Positions 18,872-30,057 are shown, numbered from the stretch's first letter. The stretch: 64,000 nt of DNA from Leptolyngbya sp. PCC 6406 (GCF_000332095.2 NZ_KI913949.1:5066936-5130935); one strand, 5' to 3'. Notes: generated by a model not told the origin, from the sequence alone. A program made the numbers and translations.

Positions 18872-21800
18872 TTGGGGGAGATGATGATGGTGTTACGGAA
18901 TCGTTCTCTGCTGGTAATGATGGTGTTGGCGGCGATGGCCCTACCCCTAGGGTTGGTCCCGGCGGAAGCCCAGGATCCCGAGGCAGTTCCCCCCGAGGCG
19001 GTTCCCGCCGAATCGGCTCCCGCCGAGAATACCCTTGCCCCCCTGACACCGACCTTTTTACTACCGGAATCCCTCCCCGCCGATACTCGCCTGCGGTTAG
19101 ATGGCTCCGTTGCTATGGCAACGATTAACCGCACCCTGATTCGCGGGTTTGAAGCGGCCTTCCCCAATGTCACCGTTGTAGCAGCGGAGCAGGGGGGAGA
19201 TGGAGCCCTAGCCGCCCTACTGACGGAGACAGTAGACCTTGTTGCCCTGGGGCGACCCCTTAGCGACGAGGAATTGGCTCAGGGGTTGATCGAGGTGCCC
19301 ATCAGTCGCGAAAAAATCGCCATTATTGTCAGCAGCGATAATCCTTTTCAGGGAGACTTAACCTTTCAGCAGTTCGCCCAGATGCTGCGAGGGGAAATCA
19401 CCAACTGGTCTCAGGTGGGCGGTCCAGATTTGCCCCTACAGTTCATCGATCGCCCCGATACCAGCGATACCCGTCGTGCCCTGGGGGACTATGACGTATT
19501 TAAGGCGGCAGGTTTTACCACTGGAGCCACCGCTATCACCCTAGAGGAGGACAGCACCGCCGCCGTTGTGAATGCTCTGGGCAACAGCGGGGTCAGCTAT
19601 GGGATCGCAAGTCAAGTTCTCGACCAGGCCAACGTGCGAGTCTTGACCATGCACGGCACCCTGCCAGACGATCCCCGCTATCCCTATTCTCAACCTCGGG
19701 GCTATGTCTACCGGGGTAGCCCCACCCCAGCGGTGGAAGCCTTTCTCGCCTTTGCCACCACCCCCACAGGACAAGCAGCAGTGCAAACGGCCAAAGCCGC
19801 AGAGGCAGCGGAAGTGGCGACGGCGGAACTCCCTGACAGTGCTCTGGCCATGCGCCCTAATGGGGAAGGTTTTGTCACCGGAGATCGCGACGGCACCATT
19901 GAATTTTGGCAAGCCGACAGCACCGCCGCAGGGGAACCCCTTGAAGCCCACATCGGCCCCGTCACCGCCCTGAAATTCACCGCTGACGGCAATCGGCTCA
20001 TCAGTGGGGGAGCCGATGGCGAAGTGCGCTTTTGGGATGCCATTGGCACTCCCGTCGGCGATCCCATTGCCGCCCACGATAGCCCCGTTACCCGCCTTAG
20101 CATTCTGCCCGATGGCAGCTTTTTTAGCGCCAGCATCGACGGATCTGTACGGCGCTGGGATGACCAAGGGACGCCCCTAGCCCCAGCCTTTGCCGCCCAT
20201 GAGGGTACAGTGCGGGATCTGGCCACTAGCGCTGACGGTCAACTCCTGGTGACAGCAGGTAAGGATGGCACCATCAAGCTCTGGAACGCCGATGGTACCC
20301 CCCGCACCGCTCTAGCGGGCCATAGCGGCCCCGTGAATGCGGTGGCGGTGAAACCGGATAACACCTTGGTCAGTGGGGGGGAAGATGGCACTGTACGCCA
20401 GTGGGATGGAACGGGTAACCCCCTCGGGGAACCTCGAACGCTGGAGAATCCGGTGAAAGCGATCGCCCTTAGCCCCGATGGCCAGCAGCTTGCGGCGGGG
20501 GATGCAGCGGGTATTGTCCAGGTCTGGGGAGCCGATGGCAATCCGGCGGGAGATCCCATTGTTTCAGGGGAGGTGCCGGTGGGAGCCCTATCCTTTAGCC
20601 CCGATGGGTCGCAATTAGTGGTGGCGACGGGATCAACGCCCCCCCAATTGCGGGATCCCATTTCAGGCGATTTGGTGGCGACTGCATCGGAGGCCGAAAC
20701 CGGAACGAACCCGCTGGACCTCTCCGCCCTGTGGGGGCAATTGCAGCAGTTGCCCCCCCGAATTTGGATCCTGATCCCCGTGGCCCTCTTGGGGCTGTTG
20801 CTGTTCTTCCTGCTCCGAGGCTGGCAGGCGGAAGCCACTGATGGAACCGCTGATGGAGCCACTGAGGGAGATGAGGAAGAAGCTGGCCTCGGGTTGGCCT
20901 CTGATGCTGAGGGCGGTATGCCTAAGGCTGATGAGACTCAAGGCGGCGGCACAGTTCCGGCAGCCGTGGCGGCTATCAGCCCCTATGAGGCGGCCAACTC
21001 CCTCGACAAGGATTTGGTGAGGGCCAAGGCTGCCCTCTCTGAGGGAGACGGGTTAGCTCGGTCGGGGCAACTCCAGATGGCCCTAGGTCGCGTCAATCAG
21101 GCCATTGAAGCAGCGGATTTGGAGCGGCTCAAGGCCCTAGCGGCGGGGGTGAGTCTAGTGGGGGTGGGGGCCGTGGTGGCCCAGGCTATGGCACGGCGAG
21201 GGGGGATTCTCGCTGCCCTGGGTCGGGGGGAAGATGCTCTCAAAAGCTACGATCGCGCCCTAGAGATGGATCCCAATACCCCCGATACCTGGGTGGGCAA
21301 GGGCAATCTTCTCCTGAGCCTAAATCGCCCCGATGAAGCGCTGTTCTCCTTTGATAAAGCCCTAGAGCTAAACCCCCAGGCTGGATCGGCTTGGCAGGGC
21401 AGGGCCACCGCCCTCCAACGGCTGCAACGGGAGGGGGAAGCCCGCACGGCCCTGGCAAAGGCCCAGGAATTTGGTCCCAGCACTAGCGCCCCCTATCGTC
21501 CCCTGACGGCGGCGGCTGGCGGTGCGGCGGCTAGCGGTGCGGCGGCTGGCGGTGCGGCCTTGGAGCGTATGGCCCAACGCCTGCGGCCCGATCCGGTCCC
21601 TGGGGATGACCCGGATGCCGTCCCCCTATCCCCTGCCCCAGAGGTGGACGCTCCAGACCGGGCTGACCCCGTCTTGGCGGTCCCACCCGGTCTTTCGGCA
21701 GATATCCCCTCAGACCTTCAGGATGCGATCGCGGATTTGCCCTCCGAGGCCGACTCCCCTAACGGGAATCCGGAGACGCCCCCCATGGCGATTCCTCCCG

Positions 21801-22378
21801 AAGTTCAGACCCTACTGGAAGCGGGGAATCTGGCTTCTGCACCACCCTCTCCGGAGATTGCAGCCCCCCCCGCTCTGCCGGATTTATCCCCGCCCGATAT
21901 CGGTGTCCCCGATCTCAATTCCCCCGATCCCCGTTCCCCAGACCTGCTTTCCCCAAATCTGGGTTCCCCGGACCTCTCTTCGCAGAATATACAGGCGATT
22001 TTGGACATGGACCGCGAGATGGGGACAGAGCTCGATGGTGAACCCATTGATGATCTCACCCTGTTCAGCACTATTGTCCCCAGCCCAGCCTCCACGCCGG
22101 GTGCCGATTTAGGGCGGGCAGTAACCCCAGAGGTTGCCGGTTCCCCTGATGTGGCGGCAGTCCCCGATGTGCCCGACCCGGTGGGCGGTGGCGAGTTCAA
22201 TCTCTGGGGTGACCTTCCCCCCGAAGTCCTCGCTGCCCTCGAAGGCATCCCCGAAGATTCCCCCGATCGGTTTATCAGGCCCCGTGCTACCCCACCGCCA
22301 CCGCCGCCCCGGCGTCCGCTGCCGCCCCCACCCCCTAGCAACCCCCGCTTGCAATCTCCTCCCCCTGGGACGGAGTAG
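18872..22378 (+). CDS. PstS-like substrate-binding domain + WD40 repeats + TM + TPR + Pro-rich tail multidomain protein
   Basis: Signal peptide; PBP-like region; WD40 repeats (AHIGPVTALKFTADGNRLISGGADGEVRFWDA...); TM segment RIWILIPVALLGLLLFFLLRGW; TPRs (LGRGEDALKSYDRALEMDPNTPDTWVGKGNLLLSLNRPDEALFSFDKALELNP); low-complexity SPDL tail. Confidence 0.85.
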   Translation: MGEMMMVLRNRSLLVMMVLAAMALPLGLVPAEAQDPEAVPPEAVPAESAPAENTLAPLTPTFLLPESLPADTRLRLDGSVAMATINRTLIRGFEAAFPNVTVVAAEQGGDGALAALLTETVDLVALGRPLSDEELAQGLIEVPISREKIAIIVSSDNPFQGDLTFQQFAQMLRGEITNWSQVGGPDLPLQFIDRPDTSDTRRALGDYDVFKAAGFTTGATAITLEEDSTAAVVNALGNSGVSYGIASQVLDQANVRVLTMHGTLPDDPRYPYSQPRGYVYRGSPTPAVEAFLAFATTPTGQAAVQTAKAAEAAEVATAELPDSALAMRPNGEGFVTGDRDGTIEFWQADSTAAGEPLEAHIGPVTALKFTADGNRLISGGADGEVRFWDAIGTPVGDPIAAHDSPVTRLSILPDGSFFSASIDGSVRRWDDQGTPLAPAFAAHEGTVRDLATSADGQLLVTAGKDGTIKLWNADGTPRTALAGHSGPVNAVAVKPDNTLVSGGEDGTVRQWDGTGNPLGEPRTLENPVKAIALSPDGQQLAAGDAAGIVQVWGADGNPAGDPIVSGEVPVGALSFSPDGSQLVVATGSTPPQLRDPISGDLVATASEAETGTNPLDLSALWGQLQQLPPRIWILIPVALLGLLLFFLLRGWQAEATDGTADGATEGDEEEAGLGLASDAEGGMPKADETQGGGTVPAAVAAISPYEAANSLDKDLVRAKAALSEGDGLARSGQLQMALGRVNQAIEAADLERLKALAAGVSLVGVGAVVAQAMARRGGILAALGRGEDALKSYDRALEMDPNTPDTWVGKGNLLLSLNRPDEALFSFDKALELNPQAGSAWQGRATALQRLQREGEARTALAKAQEFGPSTSAPYRPLTAAAGGAAASGAAAGGAALERMAQRLRPDPVPGDDPDAVPLSPAPEVDAPDRADPVLAVPPGLSADIPSDLQDAIADLPSEADSPNGNPETPPMAIPPEVQTLLEAGNLASAPPSPEIAAPPALPDLSPPDIGVPDLNSPDPRSPDLLSPNLGSPDLSSQNIQAILDMDREMGTELDGEPIDDLTLFSTIVPSPASTPGADLGRAVTPEVAGSPDVAAVPDVPDPVGGGEFNLWGDLPPEVLAALEGIPEDSPDRFIRPRATPPPPPPRRPLPPPPPSNPRLQSPPPGTE

Positions 22379-22622
22379 GGGCATCAATGTCAACTGAGGC
22401 CATATTGGTTCCGAGGAATTCCGAAGCCAGCAACCAGAAGACAGTACTCTCCTGGCTCCTGGATTCTGACTCCTAACTCCTGCCTCCTAATTCCTCCCCA
22501 GGAGAGTTGTCCCGCCTTGAGTTAATACCCGAAGTAAGGCCACACCTGCCATAATCAGGAACCAGAATCCCAGAATCCGTTATGGGAATCGCAAGCTGCA
22601 ATCTGACACGGAGGGGACAGCC

Positions 22623-24443
22623 ATGGTCAGGATAGCCCACCAAGTGGGGAGAATGGTGCAACGGCAATGGGGTCAATGGCAGTCGCGCTTAGGGAGACGG
22701 CTATGGGCCTTGGGGTTGGTGGCGCTAAGTGCGATCGCAGTCGCCGCTTGCAACCCTACCCAATTCACCACCGCCGATATCGCGACATCGCGCATTGTCT
22801 CCAGTAACCTCAGCGACCCCAAAACCTTTAACGCCGTTCTCAACGACGAGTCCCCCAACGTATTTCTTTACATTACCCGAGGGCTCACCACCCAGGATGG
22901 CCTCACTGGAGAAGTGGTGCCAGAGCTAGCGGAATCTTGGGACATCTCCCCAGACGGTACCACCATTGTGTTTACGCTACGGGAGGGCTTGCAATGGTCC
23001 GATGGCGAACCCCTTACCGCTGACGATGTGGTCTTCACCTACAACGAGGTGATCTACAACGAAGAGATTCCCACCAGCAGTCGGGATGTCCTCCGCATTG
23101 GCCAACAGGGACTGCTGCCAGAGGTCACAAAGGTAACCGATCGCCAGGTCCAGTTCACCCTGCCGGAGCCCTTTGCCCCCTTTCTCCGGACCACTGGGCT
23201 GGATATCCTACCGGCCCATGCCCTTCGCAACAGTCTAGAGGAGCGCGATAGTGAGGGCAATCTGCGCTTCCTCTCCACTTGGACCACCAGTACTCCCCCA
23301 GAGCAGATTATCTGCAACGGCCCCTATCGCCTCCAACGCTACATCCCTGGTGAGCGTGTTGTCTTTGAGCGCAACCCCTACTACTGGCGCAAGGATGACC
23401 AAGGTAATAGCCAGCCCTACATTGAGCAACTGGTGTGGCAGATCATCGAATCCACCGACAATGCCCTGCTCCAGTTCCGCTCCGGCGGCCTGGATCTGAC
23501 CGCCGCTACCCCCGACAGCTTTGCCCTGCTAAAGCGGGAGGAGGAGCGGGGGGATTTCACTATTTACAACGGTGGTCCCGCTACGGGAACCCTGTTCCTG
23601 GCCTTTAACCTCAACCAGGCCAGCCGCAATGGCAGACCCTTGGTCGATCCCGTCAAATCCCGCTGGTTCAACTCCGTCCCCTTTCGCCAAGCGGTCTCCT
23701 ACGCCATCAATCGGGAGGCGCTAGTGAACAACATTTACCAAGGGCTAGGGGAACCCCAGATCTCGCCCATTTCGGTCCAGAGTCCCTACTATGCAGGACC
23801 AGAGGACGGCATCCGCACCTACGATCATGACCTAGACAAGGCCAAGGCACTGCTAGAGGGGGATGGGTTTCAGTTCAACCCAGCAGGGCAATTACTGGAT
23901 GATCAAGGCAACCGGGTCCGCTTTACCCTGATCACCAACTCCGGCAACAAGATCCGCGAATCGGTGGGGGCACAAATCAAGCAGGATTTGGAAAAGGTAG
24001 GTATCCAAGTGGACTTCCAGCCCATTGCCTTTAATACCCTGGTGGATAAGCTCACCGATAGCCTGGACTGGGAGGCCCACATCCTGGGGCTGACGGGGGG
24101 CATTGAACCCAATAATGGATTCAATGTCTGGTCTCTGGAAGGATCTCTCCATGCCTTTAACCAGCAGGCTCAGGCCAGCCAGACCCCGCTAGAGGGCTGG
24201 GTAGCGGCGGATTGGGAACGGCAGATTTCCGATCTCTATATTCAGGGAGCCCAGGCGGTGGATGAGGACGAGCGCCGCGCCATCTATGTGGAAACCCAGC
24301 GCTTAACCCAGGAGTATTTACCCTTTACCTATCTGGTGAATCAACTCTCTCTGGGGGCGGTACGCAATAAGATCGATGGGGTCCAATACAGCGCCCTCGG
24401 TGGAGCCCTGTGGAATATCTATGAGCTGACAATGACGGATTGA
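22623..24443 (+). CDS. ABC transporter substrate-binding lipoprotein, family 5 (peptide/nickel type)
   Basis: Lipobox-like ALSAIAVAACNP; ESWDISPDGTTIVFTLREGLQWSDGEPLTADDVVFTYNEVIYN; FRQAVSYAINREALVNNIYQG. Confidence 0.9.
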   Translation: MVRIAHQVGRMVQRQWGQWQSRLGRRLWALGLVALSAIAVAACNPTQFTTADIATSRIVSSNLSDPKTFNAVLNDESPNVFLYITRGLTTQDGLTGEVVPELAESWDISPDGTTIVFTLREGLQWSDGEPLTADDVVFTYNEVIYNEEIPTSSRDVLRIGQQGLLPEVTKVTDRQVQFTLPEPFAPFLRTTGLDILPAHALRNSLEERDSEGNLRFLSTWTTSTPPEQIICNGPYRLQRYIPGERVVFERNPYYWRKDDQGNSQPYIEQLVWQIIESTDNALLQFRSGGLDLTAATPDSFALLKREEERGDFTIYNGGPATGTLFLAFNLNQASRNGRPLVDPVKSRWFNSVPFRQAVSYAINREALVNNIYQGLGEPQISPISVQSPYYAGPEDGIRTYDHDLDKAKALLEGDGFQFNPAGQLLDDQGNRVRFTLITNSGNKIRESVGAQIKQDLEKVGIQVDFQPIAFNTLVDKLTDSLDWEAHILGLTGGIEPNNGFNVWSLEGSLHAFNQQAQASQTPLEGWVAADWERQISDLYIQGAQAVDEDERRAIYVETQRLTQEYLPFTYLVNQLSLGAVRNKIDGVQYSALGGALWNIYELTMTD

Positions 24444-24446
24444 TCC

Positions 24447-25310
24447 CTAAACCCCCAACCCCTCTACTGTGATCTGGGTGGTCAGAGCCGAACGGGCTGT
24501 TACCCCCTCCCGTAGGGTGCCGCTGACGGGTGCCGCTTGGCGGGGATGGGCTCCCACCGCGATCGCAATGTGACGATCACTCACTGCAACGCCATGGGTG
24601 GGGTCAAATCCCCGCCAGCCTCCACCGGGGATATACACCTCCGCCCAGGCATGGAGGTCATGGGCGGGCTGGTCCGGGTCTCCCTCTTGATAGCCACTGA
24701 CAAAGCGAGCCGCTAGACCCACTGCCCGACAGGCTTCCATAAACAGCACCGTAAAGTCTCGACAACTGCCTTGCTTGGTGCGCCAAGTGGTGCCCGCTGG
24801 CATCGGATCCCCTTCTGGACGCACCGCGTAGGTGCACTCGTCGTAAATGCGCTGGGTGAGGGTGGTCAAGAAATAACTCAGGTTGTAGTTAACCTCGTGG
24901 AGCATCGTCTGGGCCAAATCAATTACCCCTGGCGAGATTGCCATCCCCAGGGGACAGTGACGATAGGGGGCTAGGGTTGCTGCTACCAAGGTGGGGTAAT
25001 CCACGGGCAAATTCACCGCCCAGGCATTCGCCAGATAGTCAAACGGGTTGGTCCGGCAGGTTTCCACCTCCATAACCGTTTTAATCGTCAGATAGGAGGT
25101 GGCTTGGTTCTCAAACCAGACCCCCAGGCAGGCATTACCGCTGGGATCTAGATCCTCAGTCTGCATGTGGGGTAGGGGATCGATCTTCACCTCAAACCGT
25201 CGTAGCAGTTGGCTGCCGTCGCTGCGGGGTCGCAATCGCAGAACATGGTATTTGAGAAAGACCGATTGACTGTAGGTGTAGTGGGTGGTGTGCAGAATGC
25301 GGTAACGCAT
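24447..25310 (-). CDS. Transglutaminase-like family protein
   Basis: MRYRILHTTHYTYSQSVFLKYHVLRLRPRSDGSQ...TKQGSCRDFTVLFMEACRAVGLAARFVSGY...DLHAWAEVYIPGGGWRGFDPTHG (Cys-His-Asp). Confidence 0.93.
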   Translation of the reverse strand: MRYRILHTTHYTYSQSVFLKYHVLRLRPRSDGSQLLRRFEVKIDPLPHMQTEDLDPSGNACLGVWFENQATSYLTIKTVMEVETCRTNPFDYLANAWAVNLPVDYPTLVAATLAPYRHCPLGMAISPGVIDLAQTMLHEVNYNLSYFLTTLTQRIYDECTYAVRPEGDPMPAGTTWRTKQGSCRDFTVLFMEACRAVGLAARFVSGYQEGDPDQPAHDLHAWAEVYIPGGGWRGFDPTHGVAVSDRHIAIAVGAHPRQAAPVSGTLREGVTARSALTTQITVEGLGV

Positions 25311-25380
25311 AGGTGTATTGATGATGTCTGTTGTATAGCAGGAGTCACTATCGTTAGGACGTTTCAAAACCTGGAACGAA

Positions 25381-25427
25381 CAAGGGGCTTAAGCCCCTTG
25401 TCCTAACCTGAATGGCCAGTGCTATAT
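25381..25427. repeat. Dispersed repeat with palindrome, second copy of 8459-8506
   Basis: CAAGGGGCTTAAGCCCCTTGTCCTAACCTGAATGGCCAGTGCTA. Confidence 0.7.
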
Positions 25428-25581
25428 GACCCGCTGATCACGAACCTGTCCATAGCCCCGCCTCGAATTCGCGATGGTCAGAGACCGGCCCACAGGGGCC
25501 ATCGCGCCAGGGCTGAAGATCGCCCATGGATCTTAAAGCATTCTGGTTTCAGGCATCGTTACGCACAATGCCAAGCCCTGT

Positions 25582-26970
25582 CTAGGAGGGCAGCGTATCC
25601 ACCGCCATCGCCTTGCTTCCAGGCTCCCCCTTCTCTAGGACCGCAGTTCCCTTGGTAGCGGGCATCTCTCGGACCCGTAGGGTAAACAGGGCAGCGATCA
25701 GAAAGCAGATACCCCCCAAGCCCAAGACCAACAGGCGATTGCCCTCCAGCAGGTGGGTGATCACCCAGCCCAAACCCAAGGAGGCCACAATCTCAGGCAA
25801 AACAATAAACAGATTGAAAATACCCATATAAATACCGCCCTTGCGCTCGGGTAGCGCCCCCACCACCATGGCATAGGGGAGAGACAGCATGGCTGCCCAG
25901 GCCACCCCCAAACCCACCATGGGCAGCAGTACCCAGAGGGGGGAAGGCACAAACATCAGGGCGATCAACCCCAGCCCCCCACAGGTCAAACAGAGGGCAT
26001 GGGCCACTTGGCGATTGGTGGCCGCAGCAAGACTGGGCAGGCCAAAGGACACCCCAAAACAGACCGCATTATAGGTGGCCATGCAGAGCCCCGCCCATTC
26101 CACCCCTTCCCCATAGAGGGCAGAGGCTTCGTCCATGGCCCCAAACAGGTTGTGGGCGATGGCCGGGGGAAAGTACAGAAACACACAGTACATCCCCAAC
26201 CAGCTAAAGCCCTGCACCCAGGCCAACTGTCGCATCGTAGTGGGCATCTCTCGAAACGCGATCGCAATTTCCCGCAGAGTAGACATCACCCCCAGCCGCC
26301 GCTCCTGTTGCGCCCGAAACGCCACCATATCTCGTGGAGGCCGCTCCTCCGTAAACAACACCGTCCAGAGCACGGAACCCAAAAAGACCACCGCCCCCAC
26401 ATAAAACGACCACCGCACTGACGGAGGAATCGCATCAGTGCCCTGGGCCGATGCCGACACCCCCAAGCTATGGGTTAACAGCCAAGGAGAGGCAGACGCC
26501 AGCACCGCTCCCAGGCCAATAAACAGGCTCTGCCATGCAAACCCCTGGGTCCGCTGACTCGACGGCAACAAATCACTGACAAAAGCCCGAAACGGCTCCA
26601 TAGTCACATTCGCTGCCGTATCCAGCAGCCAGAGCAGCCCCACCGCAACCCAGAGCCTGCCAGCATTAGGCATCCACACTAGGGCCAAACTGCCCAAAAT
26701 CGCCCCTACTAGAAAATAGGGGCGACGGCGACCCAATGGCCCCCAAGTATTGTCACTAAGATTGCCAATAATGGGCTGAATCACCAGCCCCGTCAGGGGA
26801 GCCGCCAGCCACAAGATTGGAATTTGCTCCGCCTCGGCTCCCAAATGTTCAAAGATGGCGCTGGTATTCGCCATCTGCAATCCCCAGCCAAACTGGATAC
26901 CAAAAAAGCCGAAGCTCATGTTCCAGAGCTGCCAAAACGTTAACTGGGATTTAGTTTGCTGTGAAGTCAC
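25582..26970 (-). CDS. MFS transporter (GPH/SLC45-like)
   Basis: [77 protein letters not shown]. Confidence 0.88.
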   Translation of the reverse strand: MTSQQTKSQLTFWQLWNMSFGFFGIQFGWGLQMANTSAIFEHLGAEAEQIPILWLAAPLTGLVIQPIIGNLSDNTWGPLGRRRPYFLVGAILGSLALVWMPNAGRLWVAVGLLWLLDTAANVTMEPFRAFVSDLLPSSQRTQGFAWQSLFIGLGAVLASASPWLLTHSLGVSASAQGTDAIPPSVRWSFYVGAVVFLGSVLWTVLFTEERPPRDMVAFRAQQERRLGVMSTLREIAIAFREMPTTMRQLAWVQGFSWLGMYCVFLYFPPAIAHNLFGAMDEASALYGEGVEWAGLCMATYNAVCFGVSFGLPSLAAATNRQVAHALCLTCGGLGLIALMFVPSPLWVLLPMVGLGVAWAAMLSLPYAMVVGALPERKGGIYMGIFNLFIVLPEIVASLGLGWVITHLLEGNRLLVLGLGGICFLIAALFTLRVREMPATKGTAVLEKGEPGSKAMAVDTLPS

Positions 26971-27064
26971 ACGTCGTTCTCCAGGTCCGGTGAGGCCCGC
27001 CTAGAGTATTCCATCTACAAGATCATTAAATATTTCCTGGATCCTTAAAATATTTCCTGGATCC

Positions 27065-28174
27065 TTAGCCAGCCGCAGCCAGCTTCGTCGCCCGCAATTG
27101 GCCACAAGCCGCATCCTTCTCCAATCCGCGAGAATAGCGCACACTCACCGCCACATGACGCTCCCTCAGGGCCTCGGCAAAGTCCTGAATATCGTAATCG
27201 CTGGGGCGCTGGTAATCCACTTCACTAATTGGGTTATAGGGAATCAGGTTGACATGGCTTTGGAACCCGCCCACGAGATCCGCCAGTTCCCCTGCATGTT
27301 CCGGCAGGTCATTCAGCCCCGCCAACAAAATATATTCAAAGCTCACCCGCCGCCCCGTCACCGCCACATAGTCCCGACATTCCGTCAGTAGAGCCGTCAG
27401 CGGGTAGGCACGAGCACTGGGGATCAACTGCTCCCGTAGCCCTTGATTGGAGGCGTGGAGGCTAACCGCCAGGGTTACCTGGAGATGCTGCTCCGCCAGT
27501 TGACGAATGCGACCGGGAATCCCCACCGTAGACAGGGTTATCGCCCGCTGGCTAATACCCACATCCCCATTCAGACAGCGAATTGCCGCTACCACGCTGT
27601 CGGTATTCAACAGCGGTTCCCCCATGCCCATAAAGACGATATTGCTGACCCGCTGGCCAAAATCCTCCTGCACCGTCAGCACCTGATCCACGATTTCATG
27701 GGTGGCCAAGTTACGGGCAAAGCCCCCCTTCCCCGTGGCGCAAAAGTCACAGGCCATGGGGCAACCCACCTGGGAAGACACACAAACCGTCAGCCGCTTA
27801 GCCGTGGGAATGCCCACGGCCTCAATAATGTGGCCATCCGCTAACCGCAGTAGATACTTAACGGTGCCGTCGGGAGCAACGGATCGCAGATGCAGTTCAG
27901 AGCGCCCCAGGGGGACATCCGCCACCGTCGCCCGCCAAGCCTTAGAAAAAACTGTAATGTCCGTCAGCGATCGCGCCCCCTGGGCATAGATCCACTGGTG
28001 GAGTTGCTTCCCCCGATAGGCGGGTTGCCCCTGCTGCACCACCCAGGCTTGCAACTGGGCTAGCGACTGACCCAGTAAGGGCAGGTCCAAAGGGGAAGAA
28101 GGACTCTCCTCAGCGGAGACAATAGCCGCAGTGGCATCAGGGGAAAACATGGCGGAGACGGGAGACGAGGACAC
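27065..28174 (-). CDS. rlmN: 23S rRNA (adenine(2503)-C(2))-methyltransferase
   Basis: [48 protein letters not shown]. Confidence 0.96.
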   Translation of the reverse strand: MSSSPVSAMFSPDATAAIVSAEESPSSPLDLPLLGQSLAQLQAWVVQQGQPAYRGKQLHQWIYAQGARSLTDITVFSKAWRATVADVPLGRSELHLRSVAPDGTVKYLLRLADGHIIEAVGIPTAKRLTVCVSSQVGCPMACDFCATGKGGFARNLATHEIVDQVLTVQEDFGQRVSNIVFMGMGEPLLNTDSVVAAIRCLNGDVGISQRAITLSTVGIPGRIRQLAEQHLQVTLAVSLHASNQGLREQLIPSARAYPLTALLTECRDYVAVTGRRVSFEYILLAGLNDLPEHAGELADLVGGFQSHVNLIPYNPISEVDYQRPSDYDIQDFAEALRERHVAVSVRYSRGLEKDAACGQLRATKLAAAG

Positions 28175-28294
28175 AGGGATAGCAGCCTTAGGGACACACA
28201 GGTTCCCATCCTAACAAGGCAGCTTGAAGGGTGTTTGAAAAGGGGGTTAGGCGGTGCGGAGAAGCCCGTCAACTGTGGAAAAACTGTGGAAAAC

Positions 28295-29140
28295 CTATGG
28301 GTGATGATCCGTTCCTGACGGGTGTTGATCTGGCCCCGTCTTGTAATTCATCAAATCCACTAGCCCCTCAGTGAGGGCCTTTGGATCCATGAAAACAATC
28401 TTGGAGTTGTCACTTTCTCCCAACTTCTGATTCGCATCCACATAGCGCTGGGCGATGAGAAAATTCAGAATCTCCCGAGAGTCTGTGCGCTCCTTGAGGA
28501 CATTCGTCAGCAGTTGGATGGAGTCCACTGTCCCTTGGGCACGTTTGACCGTGGCCTCTTGATCCCCCTGGGCCTCCAGCACCGTAGCTCGACGCTTCAG
28601 TTCAGCAGCTTGTTGCTGCTGCATAGACTCCAGTACGGAATCCGGCGGTTTAATGCTCTGCACCTCCACCCGAGTCACCTTCACTCCCCAAGCTTCCGTG
28701 GCCTCATCCAATTGATCTAACAAGAGTTTGTTGAGATCATCACGGGAAGAAAACGTGTCCTCAAAGGGCATGGTCCCGATTCTAGAGCGGAGGGTGGTAA
28801 TCACCAATTCGCGGATAGCCGCCTCCACATCCTCAATGGCATAGTAAGTGCGCTCTAGGTCCAGCACCTTCCAATAGACAACGGCATCCACATCCAGGGA
28901 GACATTGTCGCGGCTGATAGCGGGCTGGGGTTCCACATCCAGCAGCCGCTCCCGTGTACTTTCCTCTAGGACAATGATGTCCATGAAGGGGACAATAAAG
29001 TTCAACCCAGGGCGGAGCTTGCGGTGGTAACGCCCTAGACGCTCCACTAGGGCCTCGGTGCCCTGATTAACGATACGGACTGACCCAACGGAATAGCCGG
29101 TGATCAACAGGGCTAGCACTGCGAAAATAGAAGAACCCAC
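28295..29140 (-). CDS. SPFH/band 7 (stomatin-like) protein
   Basis: VRIVNQGTEALVERLGRYHRKLRPGLNFIVPFMDIIVLEESTRERLLDVEPQPAISRDNVSLDVDAVVYWKVLD. Confidence 0.93.
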   Translation of the reverse strand: MGSSIFAVLALLITGYSVGSVRIVNQGTEALVERLGRYHRKLRPGLNFIVPFMDIIVLEESTRERLLDVEPQPAISRDNVSLDVDAVVYWKVLDLERTYYAIEDVEAAIRELVITTLRSRIGTMPFEDTFSSRDDLNKLLLDQLDEATEAWGVKVTRVEVQSIKPPDSVLESMQQQQAAELKRRATVLEAQGDQEATVKRAQGTVDSIQLLTNVLKERTDSREILNFLIAQRYVDANQKLGESDNSKIVFMDPKALTEGLVDLMNYKTGPDQHPSGTDHHP

Positions 29141-29344
29141 TGGGATCTGTCCCCCTAGCGTACCAATTCACCGATAAGTCTAATCGCTTTAGAGGGTTCC
29201 AGCTAAAGTCCTGTACCAGATTTGGCCAGACTCCAGAAAAGCCCCTCAGTCAAAGGGATGTCTTTTGCTCAACCCAGGGGATTTTTCAACTGGAAAACGC
29301 TTAGGGGCGGGCAATTAAATTTCACCCTACCACCCGCCCAATAT

Positions 29345-29545
29345 CAGGATTTCCCGGCACTGGGTAGGGCGGGTTTTGAGGTTCCCATCCTGGATTTCCC
29401 AACCAACACGAGTAGGGCGGGTTTTGAGGTTCCCATCCTGGATTTCCCGACCAACACGAGCTAAACCCGCCCCTACGGCGACATCCTGCATTGGGCGCGG
29501 AAACCGCGCCCCTACGGGATATTAAATTCAAAATTCAAAATTCCT
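29345..29545. repeat. Intergenic repeat family (GGGTAGGGCGGGTTTTGAG...TTTCCCGACCAACACGAG and GGGCGCGGAAACCGCGCCC), tandem here
   Basis: Two consecutive TAGGGCGGGTTTTGAGGTTCCCATCCTGGATTTCCC(A/G)ACCAACACGAG units followed by a GGGCGCGGAAACCGCGCCC hairpin. Confidence 0.8.
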
Positions 29546-29601
29546 GTCACCTGTCACCCCAATACCCCCTACAAACGGGACTTCATCGGCATGCCAATCC
29601 C

Positions 29602-30057
29602 CTACTGGGCTTGAGACTCAGCAGTTGGCAAAGGAGTCACCAATAGGACGTTACCTTGGCGACCCACCACGGACACCGTCTCCTCGGGGGAGATCGCTAC
29701 ATCGCTAATTTGGCAGCGCGCCTGCCACAGACCCCCTTCGTAAAACACACGCCCCACTCCAGCCGCTGGAATCATCTCTCGTACTTGGGCATAGCGGGCT
29801 GGGGCCAATGCTTTGGACTGTCGAGGCACTAACCCCCGAAAAATCAAGATGAAGGCGGAGGACAAAATACCCCACACCAGTAACTGCTGGGGCAGCCCCG
29901 TAAGGGTCAGAGCCACTAGGGAGGTCACTAGGCTGGCGCAGCCCAGGGAAACAATTGTCGGTTCCGGTAGCAATAGGCTCAGCCCCAACAGCCCCAATCC
30001 CCAGACTAGCCAAGGGATTGGTCCCACGGTCAGGGACAACAAATCAGGTAGTGTCAC
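29602..30057 (-). CDS. NfeD family protein
   Basis: Membrane N-terminus then OB-like VGRVFYEGGLWQARCQISDVAISPEETVSVVGRQGNVLLVTPL; neighbours SPFH protein. Confidence 0.8.
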   Translation of the reverse strand: MTLPDLLSLTVGPIPWLVWGLGLLGLSLLLPEPTIVSLGCASLVTSLVALTLTGLPQQLLVWGILSSAFILIFRGLVPRQSKALAPARYAQVREMIPAAGVGRVFYEGGLWQARCQISDVAISPEETVSVVGRQGNVLLVTPLPTAESQAQ

